From: Flavobacteriales bacterium
GTDB taxonomy: Bacteria; Bacteroidota; Bacteroidia; Flavobacteriales_F; PHOS-HE28
Reading direction: 5' to 3'
DNA length: 64,000 bases
NCBI GenBank assembly: GCA_016702645.1
Contig: JADJDP010000017.1
Location: 38,182 to 102,181, forward strand
Shown here: positions 56,423 to 63,798 of the stretch, piece by piece
How positions within the stretch are numbered: position 1 is the first letter of the stretch
Layout of the letters: every line of letters begins with the position of its first letter
Notes under the pieces: model-generated
Databases searched by the model: none
Seen by the model: only the letters and a program-made list of their open reading frames with translations
What the model was told of the DNA's origin: nothing
Position numbers and translations under genes: made by a program

Positions 56423-56872
56423 TCATCCGCGCCACTGATCGAGGATGCGGTTCAGGGCGAGCGCGTCGGCATCGTTCAACCCGCTCAGGCTCGCTTGCGC
56501 TTCCGCCAGGTTGTGCGCGTGGATCCGGTCCAGCAGTTCCAGCCCGTTCTGGCTGATACGGGCGAAGATGACCCGCCGGTCCTCCTCGCAACGCTCGCGG
56601 ATCACCAGACCCTTGGCGATGAGCTTGTCGGTGAGCCGTGTGGCGTTCGGAGCGCGATCGATCATGCGGCCCTTCACGTCCTGCATGCGCATACGGTCCT
56701 TTGCGCCACGCAGGATACGAAGGATGTTGTACTGCTGTGGACTGATCCCGAAAGGCCTGAAGCTTGCCGTTTGCACGGTCTTGAACCAGTTGGCCGTGAA
56801 CAACACGTTCAGCATGGCCTTCTGCTGCTCGCTCTCGAAGCGGCTCTGTAGCTCCTTGTCAATGCCTGGCAT
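56423..56872 (-). CDS. MarR family transcriptional regulator
   Basis: 149 residues with the MarR winged helix-turn-helix: FGISPQQYNILRILRGAKDR, VKGRMIDRAPNATRLTDKLI (recognition helix region) and the wing RERCEEDRRVIFARISQNGL. A dimerisation helix closes the protein. MarR proteins repress genes for efflux or detoxification until they bind a small phenolic or oxidant ligand. It is encoded directly upstream of the nitroreductase on the same strand and divergent from the lipoprotein at 56971. The ligand is unknown. Confidence 0.92.
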   Translation of the reverse strand: MPGIDKELQSRFESEQQKAMLNVLFTANWFKTVQTASFRPFGISPQQYNILRILRGAKDRMRMQDVKGRMIDRAPNATRLTDKLIAKGLVIRERCEEDRRVIFARISQNGLELLDRIHAHNLAEAQASLSGLNDADALALNRILDQWRG

Positions 56873-56970
56873 CGCGGACTGGGATCTGGCTGGGCGAAGG
56901 TAACCGGGGCCGGGGCCTGCGACGGAACCGTGCGACCTTGATACTTTCGCCTTTCCTAACCACTCGACCG

Positions 56971-57315
56971 ATGCGCATCCTCCTCCTTTCCATCATCGTT
57001 CTCGAATTCCTCGGTTGCAAGAACGCCAGCGACCCGGCCGCCGCAGGAAGCAGCACACAAACGGAGACCACCCAAGCACCCGCAGCACAGAGCACGGCCG
57101 AGCGGGATCGGATCCAAAAGCCGGAAGAGATCATCGCGTTGATGGGGAACAAGCTCACCGGGATGACCATTGCGGACCTCTTCGCGGACGACGGCTACAT
57201 CACCTTCAAGTTGCTGAACGCAGGTGCCAATGTCATCGCCATTGTGAACGACGCTGAAAAGGCGAAAGCGATCGAAGCCCGCAAGAAGGCCATGGACTGG
57301 GCGATGATCGTTTGA
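56971..57315 (+). CDS. Methyltransferase-like lipoprotein, N-terminal part (frameshifted)
   Basis: The start at ATG 56971 gives MRILLLSIIVLEFLGCKNAS, a lipoprotein signal with lipobox FLGC. A low-complexity linker of T, Q, A and S (about residues 20-45) follows. A Rossmann-like segment then starts: KLTGMTIADLFADDGYITFK and LNAGANVIAIVNDAEKAKAI, resembling the SAM-binding start of methyltransferases, with GDGY altered to DDGY. The reading passes to the next frame near 57310. A TACTTTCG motif lies at 56943-56950, a near match to the -7 consensus. Confidence 0.75.
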   Translation: MRILLLSIIVLEFLGCKNASDPAAAGSSTQTETTQAPAAQSTAERDRIQKPEEIIALMGNKLTGMTIADLFADDGYITFKLLNAGANVIAIVNDAEKAKAIEARKKAMDWAMIV

Positions 57316-57671
57316 AAGTGCGCACCGTGCCCGTGGGCGATCCCGGGCTGGCCAAGGAGGAAGTGGACATGGCGGTGATCTTCCACAGCTTCGTGGGCAT
57401 AGCCAACAAGAACGACTTCTTCAGCCGGATGCGGGAGGGTATGCGCTACCCGCGCCCGTTGATGATGGTGGAATGGCGCTATGACAACACACCCACCGGA
57501 CCGCCGCTCAGCGAACGTATGAAGGAGGAAGCGGTCATGGACTTCATCAGCACCACCGGTTACTCGGATGTGGGGGCGCACTCGGCCAAGATCCCCGACC
57601 AGGTCATCTACATGATCAACGACTACATGGAAATGGAGGGCGACCCAATGGCACCGCCCACCGGACCTTAG
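57312..57671 (+). CDS. Methyltransferase-like lipoprotein, C-terminal part (same gene as 56971)
   Basis: 119 residues continuing the fold after the frameshift near 57310: VGDPGLAKEEVDMAVIFHSF, KNDFFSRMREGMRYPRPLMM and ISTTGYSDVGAHSAKIPDQV. The pattern EVDMAVIFHSF with following helix and strand fits the second half of a class I methyltransferase domain. Exported methyltransferase-like lipoproteins occur in Bacteroidota and Proteobacteria but are poorly characterised. The C-terminus MEMEGDPMAPPTGP is proline-rich. The stop is TAG at 57669-57671. Confidence 0.72.
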   Translation: MKVRTVPVGDPGLAKEEVDMAVIFHSFVGIANKNDFFSRMREGMRYPRPLMMVEWRYDNTPTGPPLSERMKEEAVMDFISTTGYSDVGAHSAKIPDQVIYMINDYMEMEGDPMAPPTGP

Positions 57672-57675
57672 GCTT

Positions 57676-58107
57676 TCAATTCCCCTCGCGCAGAGCAGCG
57701 CGGGCAGCTGCCTGCTCGCGTTCCCGTTCCGTTATCGCCACGCCCTTGTAGGGAATGAAGAGCGCTGCCCAGATCGTCTTGGAAAGGGCGTAGTAGTAAG
57801 GTGCCAGCACCACGAGCGCAATGATCACAATGAGGGCATCCAACCACAACGGGGCGTTGGGGAAGATCAACATCATGGCGAGGTACGTGGTTGCGAAAGT
57901 GGCCACCGCAAGGGCGTAGGTCACGTACATGCCGCCATAGTAGAAACCAGGTTCCGGTTCGTACTTGCGCTTGCACACGCTGCAGTGGTCCAAGAGCTCG
58001 CCAGCCGTTGACAGGTGGTACGGATCCCGGTCCACGTAGAATTCCCCTTCGTGGCAATGCGGGCACTTGAACTTGAAAATGCCGTAGAGCTTGTCGCCTT
58101 TCTCCAT
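57676..58107 (-). CDS. DUF983 family membrane protein with zinc ribbon
   Basis: 143 residues from ATG 58107 (MEKGDKLYGIFKFKCPHCHE). The N-terminus has two CxxC pairs, CPHC and CSVC, forming a likely zinc ribbon. Two transmembrane helices follow (VTYALAVATFATTYLAMMLI and WLDALIVIIALVVLAPYYYA). The length and GGMYVTYAL segment match DUF983, a family of unknown function found in many Bacteroidota. An in-frame ATG at 58158 would add a leader of 17 residues and is less likely. Confidence 0.87.
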   Translation of the reverse strand: MEKGDKLYGIFKFKCPHCHEGEFYVDRDPYHLSTAGELLDHCSVCKRKYEPEPGFYYGGMYVTYALAVATFATTYLAMMLIFPNAPLWLDALIVIIALVVLAPYYYALSKTIWAALFIPYKGVAITEREREQAAARAALREGN

Positions 58108-58161
58108 CGCGTCAAAGGTACCCGACGACGAGGGGTTCCGGGTGACTTGTATCACCACGCA

Positions 58162-58824
58162 TCATCGCTTCAATTTCTCCGCGAACACCTTCCGGAACTT
58201 GTCCAGTTTGGGTCGGATGACCATTTGGCAATAGCCCTGCTCCCCGTTGAGCGCGTAGTAGTTCTGGTGATAATCCTCCGCAGGATAGAACACATCCGCG
58301 GGCACCACCTCCGTTACGATGGGCGCGCGGAATGCACCGCTGGCATCGAGCCGGGTCTTGTAGTCCGTCGCTATGCGCAGTTGCTCATCGTTGTGACAGA
58401 AGATGGAACTGCGGTACTGCGTGCCAACATCAGCACCCTGGCGGTTCAAGGTGGTGGGGTCATGCGTTTGCCAGAACACTTCCAGCAGTTCGTCCACGGT
58501 GATCAAGGACGGGTCGTAAACGATACGCGCCACCTCGGCGTGACCGGTTGTACCGTCGCACACTTCGCGGTAGCTCGGGTTCTTCACGTGCCCACCCATG
58601 TATCCCGATGTCACGGACACCACACCTTTCAACTCCAGGAACACGGCTTCCACACACCAAAAGCAACCAGCGCCAAGGGTGATGGTGTCGGCATTGGCTG
58701 GGACTGAAGCGCTCATTTCGGGGGTCGTTTGGGTGGCCGGTTCAACTGCTGGGGCACTGCCACACGCCAGCAAGGTGGTGGCGAAAGCCAGTGGCAAGGC
58801 GGACAAAGATGCTGCGTGGTACAT
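58162..58824 (-). CDS. msrA: Peptide-methionine (S)-S-oxide reductase MsrA, lipoprotein form
   Basis: 220 residues from ATG 58824. The N-terminus MYHAASLSALPLAFATTLLACG is a lipoprotein signal with Cys21, so repair is extracytoplasmic. The catalytic motif LGAGCFWCVEAVFLELKGVV carries Cys54, and GYMGGHVKNPSYREVCDGTT is typical. A second cysteine pair candidate lies in GYCQMVIRPKL near the end. MsrA reduces methionine S-sulfoxide in oxidised proteins. The stop is 54 bases upstream of the DUF983 start. It lies 65 bases downstream of the methyltransferase stop. Confidence 0.95.
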   Translation of the reverse strand: MYHAASLSALPLAFATTLLACGSAPAVEPATQTTPEMSASVPANADTITLGAGCFWCVEAVFLELKGVVSVTSGYMGGHVKNPSYREVCDGTTGHAEVARIVYDPSLITVDELLEVFWQTHDPTTLNRQGADVGTQYRSSIFCHNDEQLRIATDYKTRLDASGAFRAPIVTEVVPADVFYPAEDYHQNYYALNGEQGYCQMVIRPKLDKFRKVFAEKLKR

Positions 58825-58889
58825 GAGGTTCGTGCAACCGGCACTTCGGTGTTGCCAACGGGGGTCGTGTCCTACCTCCGGACCTGACA

Positions 58890-60158
58890 TCAGTGATGAT
58901 CGTTGATCGCCTCCAGCAACGCCTTACCGATACGCTCCACCACACCCACCACCAGCGCATTGCCCATGAAGAACGCGCGCCAGCCGTCGCTCACACCCGC
59001 TGTGTGGCCGTCCGGGAACATGTTCAGTCGTTCCAGTTCAACAGGCGTGAGCCTGCGATAGCGCTTGCCATCCGCACAAACCACGTGTTTGAAGCGTGAG
59101 GGGGATCTCCCTCCCTCGCCGGTGATGATCGTGCGCGAGGGTCGGTCCAATGCATCGGGAAAGACCATGGCACCTTCCGAGTAGGAGTAGCGATGTCCAT
59201 TGAGCCCACTGGTGCGTGGTTCCTTCTTCGATCCTTTCAAATACCGCCATTGCGGCAGATCCTTCTTCGTGATATAGAAGGCGGCAGGCACTTCGCCCTC
59301 CGGTTGCAGGATGTCCTTGAGCGTGCTGGTCTCTCCATCGCCCGTCGGTGTCGTCTTCGCGGTAAAGACCACACCCCCGACCATGATCCCGCTGTTCAGG
59401 AAGGGAGATCTCCCCTTGCGTTCCCCGAACTTCTTCGAGAGTTCATCCAACCCGCCCGCAATGCTGAAACTGACCACCGCACTGGCATCCACCGCGCAGG
59501 GGAACGCGTTCGCCATCGGTCCGGAAGAAGTGATCCAGTCGGCGACCGCGCTCTTGCGAAGCGACTTGTGCAAGACTGTGCTCTTGTGGTAACCAAGCAG
59601 GAAGACGCGCCGCCTTCGCTGAGGCATGCCGTATTCCGCTGCATTGATCACGCGCCATTCGATCGCGTACCCCAACTCGTCCAACGACCGGAGCATCACG
59701 GCAAGATCCCGACCTCGCTGTCCCACCGGCGATCCGAGCAGGCGATCCACGTTCTCCAAGAACAGGTACTTCGGCTTCACCTTCTTGTCTTGCAGGATGC
59801 GGTGGATCTGCCACCAGAGCACCCCCTTCTTCCCCACCAACCCTTTGGAGTTGCGCAAGGTGCTGGCCACAGAGTAATCCTGGCAAGGGAAACCTCCCAC
59901 TAGTAGGTCGTGGTCGGGAATGACCTTCACATCGATGCCTGCGATATCGGCGTTCACATGGTGCTTCGCCCCGAAACGCGCCACGTACGTGTCCGAAGCG
60001 TACTGGCGTTTGCGCCCCGGCTCCCATTGGTTGCTGAAGACCACTTCGAAGGCCCCCTCCTCCCCGCTCGCGCGCTCCAGGCCCAGACGAAAACCGCCAA
60101 CACCCGCAAAGAGCTCCGCAACACGCAACAACGGCCCTTCTTTACGCCTTTTCGCCAT
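58890..60158 (-). CDS. DNA (cytosine-5-)-methyltransferase
   Basis: 422 residues from ATG 60158 (MAKRRKEGPLLR); longer in-frame readings start inside the tRNA-Gly region and are rejected. Motifs in order: VAELFAGVGGFRLGLE (motif I, SAM), GGFPCQDYSVAS with catalytic Cys92 (motif IV), KYLFLENVDR (VI), YGMPQRRRRVFLLGY (VIII, QxRxR) and a variable target region, then RLTPVELERLNMFPDG and GNALVVGVVERIG (IX-X). It methylates C5 of cytosine in a target site that cannot be predicted. No restriction endonuclease gene is adjacent, so it looks orphan. The frame is intact. Confidence 0.93.
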   Translation of the reverse strand: MAKRRKEGPLLRVAELFAGVGGFRLGLERASGEEGAFEVVFSNQWEPGRKRQYASDTYVARFGAKHHVNADIAGIDVKVIPDHDLLVGGFPCQDYSVASTLRNSKGLVGKKGVLWWQIHRILQDKKVKPKYLFLENVDRLLGSPVGQRGRDLAVMLRSLDELGYAIEWRVINAAEYGMPQRRRRVFLLGYHKSTVLHKSLRKSAVADWITSSGPMANAFPCAVDASAVVSFSIAGGLDELSKKFGERKGRSPFLNSGIMVGGVVFTAKTTPTGDGETSTLKDILQPEGEVPAAFYITKKDLPQWRYLKGSKKEPRTSGLNGHRYSYSEGAMVFPDALDRPSRTIITGEGGRSPSRFKHVVCADGKRYRRLTPVELERLNMFPDGHTAGVSDGWRAFFMGNALVVGVVERIGKALLEAINDHH

Positions 60159-60247
60159 GGTGGGCGAACATACCAAGCGGATCAACGGCGAACGGGACCG
60201 GACCAAGCCATCGCCAACGAGCTGGTGTGGAAAGCGGGAAAGAGAAA

Positions 60248-60267
60248 GGCGGTCCAAGGGGACCGCC
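60248..60267 (-). terminator. Terminator of tRNA-Gly
   Basis: The minus strand reads GGCGGTCC-CCTT-GGACCGCC followed by TTTCTCTTTCC: an 8-bp perfect stem with a U-rich tail just after the tRNA. Confidence 0.8.
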
Positions 60268-60274
60268 TTCACGC

Positions 60275-60350
60275 TGGAGCGAGAAACGGGATTCGAACCC
60301 GCGACCCTCAGCTTGGGAAGCTGATGCTCTACCAACTGAGCTACTCTCGC
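60275..60350 (-). tRNA. tRNA-Gly (anticodon CCC)
   Basis: Cloverleaf on the minus strand: acceptor GCGAGAG/TTCTCGC (one G-T pair), D-arm GCTCAGTTGGTAGAGC, anticodon arm CAGC-TTCCCAA-GCTG (anticodon CCC), T-arm CGGGTTCGAATCCCG, discriminator U typical of bacterial tRNA-Gly, and encoded CCA at 60275-60277. Confidence 0.95.
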
Positions 60351-60359
60351 ACGAGCGCA

Positions 60360-60367
60360 CGAAAATA
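60360..60367 (-). promoter_or_regulatory. Near-consensus -7 box upstream of tRNA-Gly
   Basis: The minus strand reads TATTTTCG, 7 of 8 matches to TAnnTTTG, 9 bases before the tRNA 5' end. Confidence 0.6.
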
Positions 60368-60455
60368 GCGCGAAGCCCCCGTTGTGCTATTAACCGAAAA
60401 TTGACGGCACCTTTACATCGGCCTGAACGCACGGGTCGACTTTTGTGCCCAACCG

Positions 60456-61154
60456 ATGACCGAACAGATGGCGGGAACGATGTTGCAGAAAGTGCTGTTG
60501 GTGGATGATGAGCCGGACATCGTCGAACTGCTCAAGTACAACTTGGAGCGCGAGGGCTACCAAGTAAGCACCGCGCTCAATGGACGCGACGCCATCAAGG
60601 CTGCCAAAGCCAACCGGCCGGACCTCATCGTCCTGGACATCATGATGCCCGGCATGGACGGTGTGGAGGTGTGCAACCAACTGCGCCAATTGCCCGAGTT
60701 CAAGCATACGCTCATCACCTTCCTCACCGCGCGCAGCGAGGACTACTCGCAGATCGCAGGTTTCGAAGCCGGTGCCGATGATTACATCACCAAGCCCGTT
60801 CGGCCCAAGGTCTTCGTCACCAAGGTGAAGGCACTCTTGAAACGCAGCGGCACCGACCGTCCGGATGGGCAAGTTCTGGAGGCCAACGGTGTGAAGGTGG
60901 ACTTGGAACGTGTATCCGTATCCGTGGAAGGGGTGGACATGCAGCTTCCGAAAAAGGAATTCGAATTGCTCGTATTGCTGATGAGCAAGCCGGGCAAGGT
61001 GTTCAAGCGTGAAGAGATCTACAGCCAGATCTGGGGCAATGAACTGTTCGTGGGTGAACGAACCATCGACGTGCACATCCGCAAGCTGCGCGAGAAGATC
61101 GGCGACGAACGGATCCGCACGGTGAAGGGCATCGGCTACACCTTCGACGCATAA
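60456..61154 (+). CDS. OmpR/PhoB-family response regulator
   Basis: 232 residues. The receiver domain at about 10-128 has acidic residues Asp17 and Asp18 (LLVDDEPDIVELLKYNL), phosphorylation site Asp61 (LIVLDIMMPGMDGVEVC), a conserved Thr in TFLTARSED and Lys in YITKPVRPKVF. A C-terminal winged helix-turn-helix at about 140-232 (FELLVLLMSKPGKVFKREEI, RTIDVHIRKLREKIGDERIR, TVKGIGYTFD) binds DNA. No histidine kinase gene is adjacent, so the partner is elsewhere. The first ATG at 60456 is used; ATG 60471 or 60483 would also keep the domain. Confidence 0.95.
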   Translation: MTEQMAGTMLQKVLLVDDEPDIVELLKYNLEREGYQVSTALNGRDAIKAAKANRPDLIVLDIMMPGMDGVEVCNQLRQLPEFKHTLITFLTARSEDYSQIAGFEAGADDYITKPVRPKVFVTKVKALLKRSGTDRPDGQVLEANGVKVDLERVSVSVEGVDMQLPKKEFELLVLLMSKPGKVFKREEIYSQIWGNELFVGERTIDVHIRKLREKIGDERIRTVKGIGYTFDA

Positions 61155-61172
61155 GCGTCGTTCCTATCCTTC

Positions 61173-61180
61173 TATCTTTG
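61173..61180 (+). promoter_or_regulatory. Bacteroidota -7 box upstream of tRNA-Pro(CGG)
   Basis: TATCTTTG is a perfect TAnnTTTG match, 14 bases before the tRNA 5' end and after the response regulator stop. Confidence 0.7.
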
Positions 61181-61194
61181 GCCACCTTGGTTTT

Positions 61195-61272
<78 letters not shown>

Positions 61273-61278
61273 AATACA

Positions 61279-61310
61279 AGCCCTTGTGACAAAGTCACAG
61301 GGGCTTTTTG
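61279..61310 (+). terminator. Terminator of tRNA-Pro(CGG)
   Basis: The 12-bp stem AGCCCTTGTGAC / GTCACAGGGGCT (one G-T pair, 3-base loop) is followed by TTTTTG. Confidence 0.85.
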
Positions 61311-61364
61311 CTGCGTATGGAGCCGAACGAAGTTCGAGCGAGCATGCGCAGCAAAAATCCCGGC

Positions 61365-61501
61365 GATGCGCAGCAGCGTCAACGGCTTGTCTGAAGCCCC
61401 AAACATGGAGGATGGCCGTTCGGGCACCTAGCGAACCCAGTTGACCGATGCGCAGCAGCGCCAAGGGCTTTATCTGAAGCCCCACCTCGGAGGAGATAGC
61501 C
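61365..61501. repeat. Imperfect direct repeat of about 55 bases in a gene-poor gap
   Basis: Two copies, at about 61365-61418 and 61447-61501, share GATGCGCAGCAGCG, then CAA-GGCTT, TCTGAAGCCCCA and GGAG-GAT-GCC in the same order. The gap 61311-61733 has no convincing gene: long antisense readings there have no recognisable domain. A third partial copy (AGCATGCGCAGCA) lies at 61341-61353. The repeats follow a tRNA gene, a common integration point, but no integrase is present. Confidence 0.6.
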
Positions 61502-61733
61502 CTGCTCGGACAATCAATTTCAGGCCCTTGACCGACACCGGGTGCTGGATCTTGTCCGCTCTCCCGCCCCTTCGACCAAGACGTCAGTCGTCGCCGTGCC
61601 AGAAAAACACCCCCGTTCACCGCCCGCCAGGCCCCGTTCGTCATGCGTTCCGCTCCTTTCCCCTATACCCGGACCTATTCCAGCCATTGACAGGCATCCA
61701 CCGCCACGTTCCACTCGTCTTCTTAGCGGAACC

Positions 61734-61925
61734 ATGTCACGCTCCTACAAAATAGCGCTCATCCTCAAGAGCAAGAGCAGCCTGCCTGTTTACAAGGACC
61801 TGGCGAAACTGAGCGACCGCGAGTTGGATGAACAAGTGCTGGCCTTGATCCAGCGCATGCGCGCCAATGAAAGCTCCGTCATCGCCCGGATGGTGCTTCG
61901 CCAGCCCACCTTCAGCCTCAACTAG
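61734..61925 (+). CDS. Small hypothetical protein (63 aa)
   Basis: 63 residues from ATG 61734: MSRSYKIALILKSKSSLPVY with a helical middle (DRELDEQVLALIQRMRANES) and ending LRQPTFSLN. It is soluble, slightly basic and not recognised. Longer in-frame starts upstream run through the repeat region and are rejected. The codon pattern is regular and the end is clean, but there is no firm promoter or homologue, so it remains tentative. Confidence 0.5.
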   Translation: MSRSYKIALILKSKSSLPVYKDLAKLSDRELDEQVLALIQRMRANESSVIARMVLRQPTFSLN

Positions 61926-62006
61926 ACGAGGACCGCAGGCAGTGCTCAAGGAAGGCCGTTGAAAAACTCGGCCAGCCGTGTCGCTTTCTCGGGTGGAGGT
62001 CACTTC

Positions 62007-62014
62007 TATATTTG
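62007..62014 (+). promoter_or_regulatory. Bacteroidota -7 box upstream of small membrane protein gene
   Basis: TATATTTG is a perfect TAnnTTTG match, 31 bases before ATG 62046. The same octamer precedes tRNA-Ser and tRNA-Leu here. Confidence 0.65.
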
Positions 62015-62045
62015 CCCCGGACCAAAGAACATCGGTCCACGACCC

Positions 62046-62171
62046 ATGAGCGACCACAATTTCGAAGGCCACTTCCCGGAAGAAGCTGAACAGAACGAGA
62101 TCGGTGGTCAGGTGCTCTTGGCACTGATGATCCTGACTTCGATCGTGCTCATCATCTGGGCAATGAGCTAG
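62046..62171 (+). CDS. Small single-TM membrane protein (41 aa)
   Basis: 41 residues: a soluble acidic N-terminus (MSDHNFEGHFPEEAEQNEIG) and one transmembrane helix (LLALMILTSIVLIIWAMS) up to the stop. A perfect -7 box upstream and a U-run terminator (62191-62217) downstream frame it as its own transcription unit. Such tiny proteins are often subunits or regulators of membrane complexes; this one is not recognised. Confidence 0.75.
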   Translation: MSDHNFEGHFPEEAEQNEIGGQVLLALMILTSIVLIIWAMS

Positions 62172-62190
62172 TCATCCGTTCCCGTTTTGA

Positions 62191-62217
62191 AAGCCGCCAT
62201 GCATTGGCGGCTTTTTC
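62191..62217 (+). terminator. Terminator after small membrane protein gene
   Basis: The 9-bp perfect stem AAGCCGCCA / TGGCGGCTT (5-base loop) followed by TTTC. On the opposite strand it may also end the gene at 62226. Confidence 0.8.
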
Positions 62218-62225
62218 ATTTCACC

Positions 62226-62624
62226 TCAGGCCTTCTTGGTATCGCCCGCGCGATCCAAGTACTCATCGCGGCGCACGAGCATGAACCAGTTCTCCCCTAG
62301 TTCGAGAAAGCCTTGTTCAAAGCAGAACACGTAGGTGTTGCCCACCTTGGTGCGATGGGTGTTGGTGTGGTACATGAAGGTGTATCCGCGCTCAATGAGC
62401 TTGTCCCGATGCACCTTGGTCTTGCCCTCGGGCCCGGTATTCAGCTCCGAAAGGATGCGGCGGTTGCGCTTCAGGGCATTGGTAACGTTGCGCACGTAGT
62501 TGATGGGCGCGTTGTTCGCGTGGTAGTGGTAAAGGTTGCGACAAGCATCGGAGCAGAAACGCTTATCGGTGCGGCCAACGATCTTGTCGCCGCACTCCAG
62601 GCACACCTTTTCCACCGCTGGCAT
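62226..62624 (-). CDS. Zinc-ribbon protein of unknown function (132 aa)
   Basis: 132 residues. The N-terminal zinc ribbon has CLECGDKIVGRTDKRFCSDAC, i.e. a CxxC pair and a CxxxC pair, then a conserved helix (NLYHYHANNAPINYVRNVTN, NRRILSEL). The remainder is soluble, with TNTHRTKVGNTYVFCFEQGF and a closing WFMLVRRDEYL. The type is seen in Bacteroidota genomes as a conserved hypothetical protein; nucleic acid binding is a guess from the ribbon. The start ATG 62624 gives MPAVEKVC. It may be co-transcribed with the TraB gene upstream (36-base gap). Confidence 0.78.
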   Translation of the reverse strand: MPAVEKVCLECGDKIVGRTDKRFCSDACRNLYHYHANNAPINYVRNVTNALKRNRRILSELNTGPEGKTKVHRDKLIERGYTFMYHTNTHRTKVGNTYVFCFEQGFLELGENWFMLVRRDEYLDRAGDTKKA

Positions 62625-62660
62625 TGCCCGAAAGTAGTTGCCCGGACGTAACGAGCAAGC

Positions 62661-63602
62661 TCACCGGTCCTTGTCCTCCTCTGGTGGAAGCTTGGGCTCC
62701 TTGGGTTTGGTGTAGGAACTGAAGACCGGCTCCACGCGATAGCCGCGTGCACGCAGCAGGGCGATGATACCGGTTCCCCTTGGAAGATGACCCGCACCCA
62801 CGGCGAAAAAGCCGCAGGTCCCATCGACCATGATACTGTCCATGCGATGCGCCATTCGCTTGTTGCGCTCCACGATCAGCGAAGCGTCCATTTCCGTGGG
62901 CATCGTTGGGCTGGCCTCCATGACCCGCATCAGCTCATCCAGGTCCTGTGCGGCGTACGCATCGAGCATTGCGTCCATCTCGCTCTCCTCATCACCACTG
63001 CGCACGAATTCGAGCAGCAATCGCGCCTGACGGTCCAGCGGCAACACATCGAGGGCGGCCATTTGTTCCTGCATCGTTTCCAAGCCGATCACCTCCTTGC
63101 CTTCTGCACCGGCCATGCGCATGATCGTTTCATCCAGCACATGTTCATGCGGTCCGTCCACCTCGGAACCGGACATCATGAGGATAACGAAGAAGGGTTT
63201 TACTCGGCTCACCATGCCCACCATGTAGCCCAGTTTTTCCTGCAGTGCGGCGTTCACTTCCTTCCACTCGCGCTTGCGATAAAGGCTTTGCAGGGACCTG
63301 CCACCCGGCATCATGGCCATGGGCATCACGCTCAGGATCTTCCGCTGGTCCTGCTCCAGATCGAGTTCACCCGCCACGAGGTCCACACTGTGCATCGCCG
63401 GAACCAGGCTATCGCCCCATTGGAACGCGCGATCGTCCCGGCTGTGCACGGTGCCGAGCAGGTAGCTGGCCCGAAGGGAGGAATCGCTGGTGATGCGCCA
63501 CAACACGGTCTTCGGCGTGCCCCCATCTGAGCGGGACGAAGTCGCTTGCGCGGAAGCGCTGACAACGAATACGGTAACGCCGATTACGGCAAGGACCTTC
63601 AT
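62661..63602 (-). CDS. TraB/GumN family protein
   Basis: 313 residues from ATG 63602 with a signal peptide (MKVLAVIGVTVFVVSASAQA). Family hallmarks: VLWRITSDSSLRASYLLGTV with the first conserved His in GTVHSRDDRAF, LVAGELDLEQDQRKI, and the closing CGFFAVGAGHLPRGTGIIAL, whose GxGHL motif resembles the second catalytic site. Some family members are metalloproteases (TIKI in animals); the bacterial function is not settled. The C-terminus EPKLPPEEDKDR is proline-rich. Longer in-frame starts are rejected because they overlap the small ORF at 63634. Confidence 0.88.
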   Translation of the reverse strand: MKVLAVIGVTVFVVSASAQATSSRSDGGTPKTVLWRITSDSSLRASYLLGTVHSRDDRAFQWGDSLVPAMHSVDLVAGELDLEQDQRKILSVMPMAMMPGGRSLQSLYRKREWKEVNAALQEKLGYMVGMVSRVKPFFVILMMSGSEVDGPHEHVLDETIMRMAGAEGKEVIGLETMQEQMAALDVLPLDRQARLLLEFVRSGDEESEMDAMLDAYAAQDLDELMRVMEASPTMPTEMDASLIVERNKRMAHRMDSIMVDGTCGFFAVGAGHLPRGTGIIALLRARGYRVEPVFSSYTKPKEPKLPPEEDKDR

Positions 63603-63633
63603 GCCGCCAAAACTAGGCGGCCAACAGGCTGGC

Positions 63634-63738
63634 TCAGGAAGCCATTGCCAGCGTGAAGGAGACGATCGCCAGCACCGCAAAAAGCAACATGCTGGTGCGG
63701 ATGAGGTTGGTGCGATCCACTGTTCGGGTGCGTTCCAT
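63634..63738 (-). CDS. Very small single-TM membrane protein (34 aa)
   Basis: 34 residues: a basic N-terminus MERTRTVDRTNLIRTSM and one transmembrane helix MLLFAVLAIVSFTLAMAS ending at TGA. It is positioned between the TraB-family gene and the next T9SS gene on the same strand, 31 bases before the TraB start. The positive-inside pattern favours a real membrane protein. It has no recognised family and could be chance. Confidence 0.5.
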   Translation of the reverse strand: MERTRTVDRTNLIRTSMLLFAVLAIVSFTLAMAS

Positions 63739-63798
63739 GGTTGTGTCTTGGGGAGCACTCCAATGACGGATCGTGATGGATTGGTTGCTTCGCATGGT

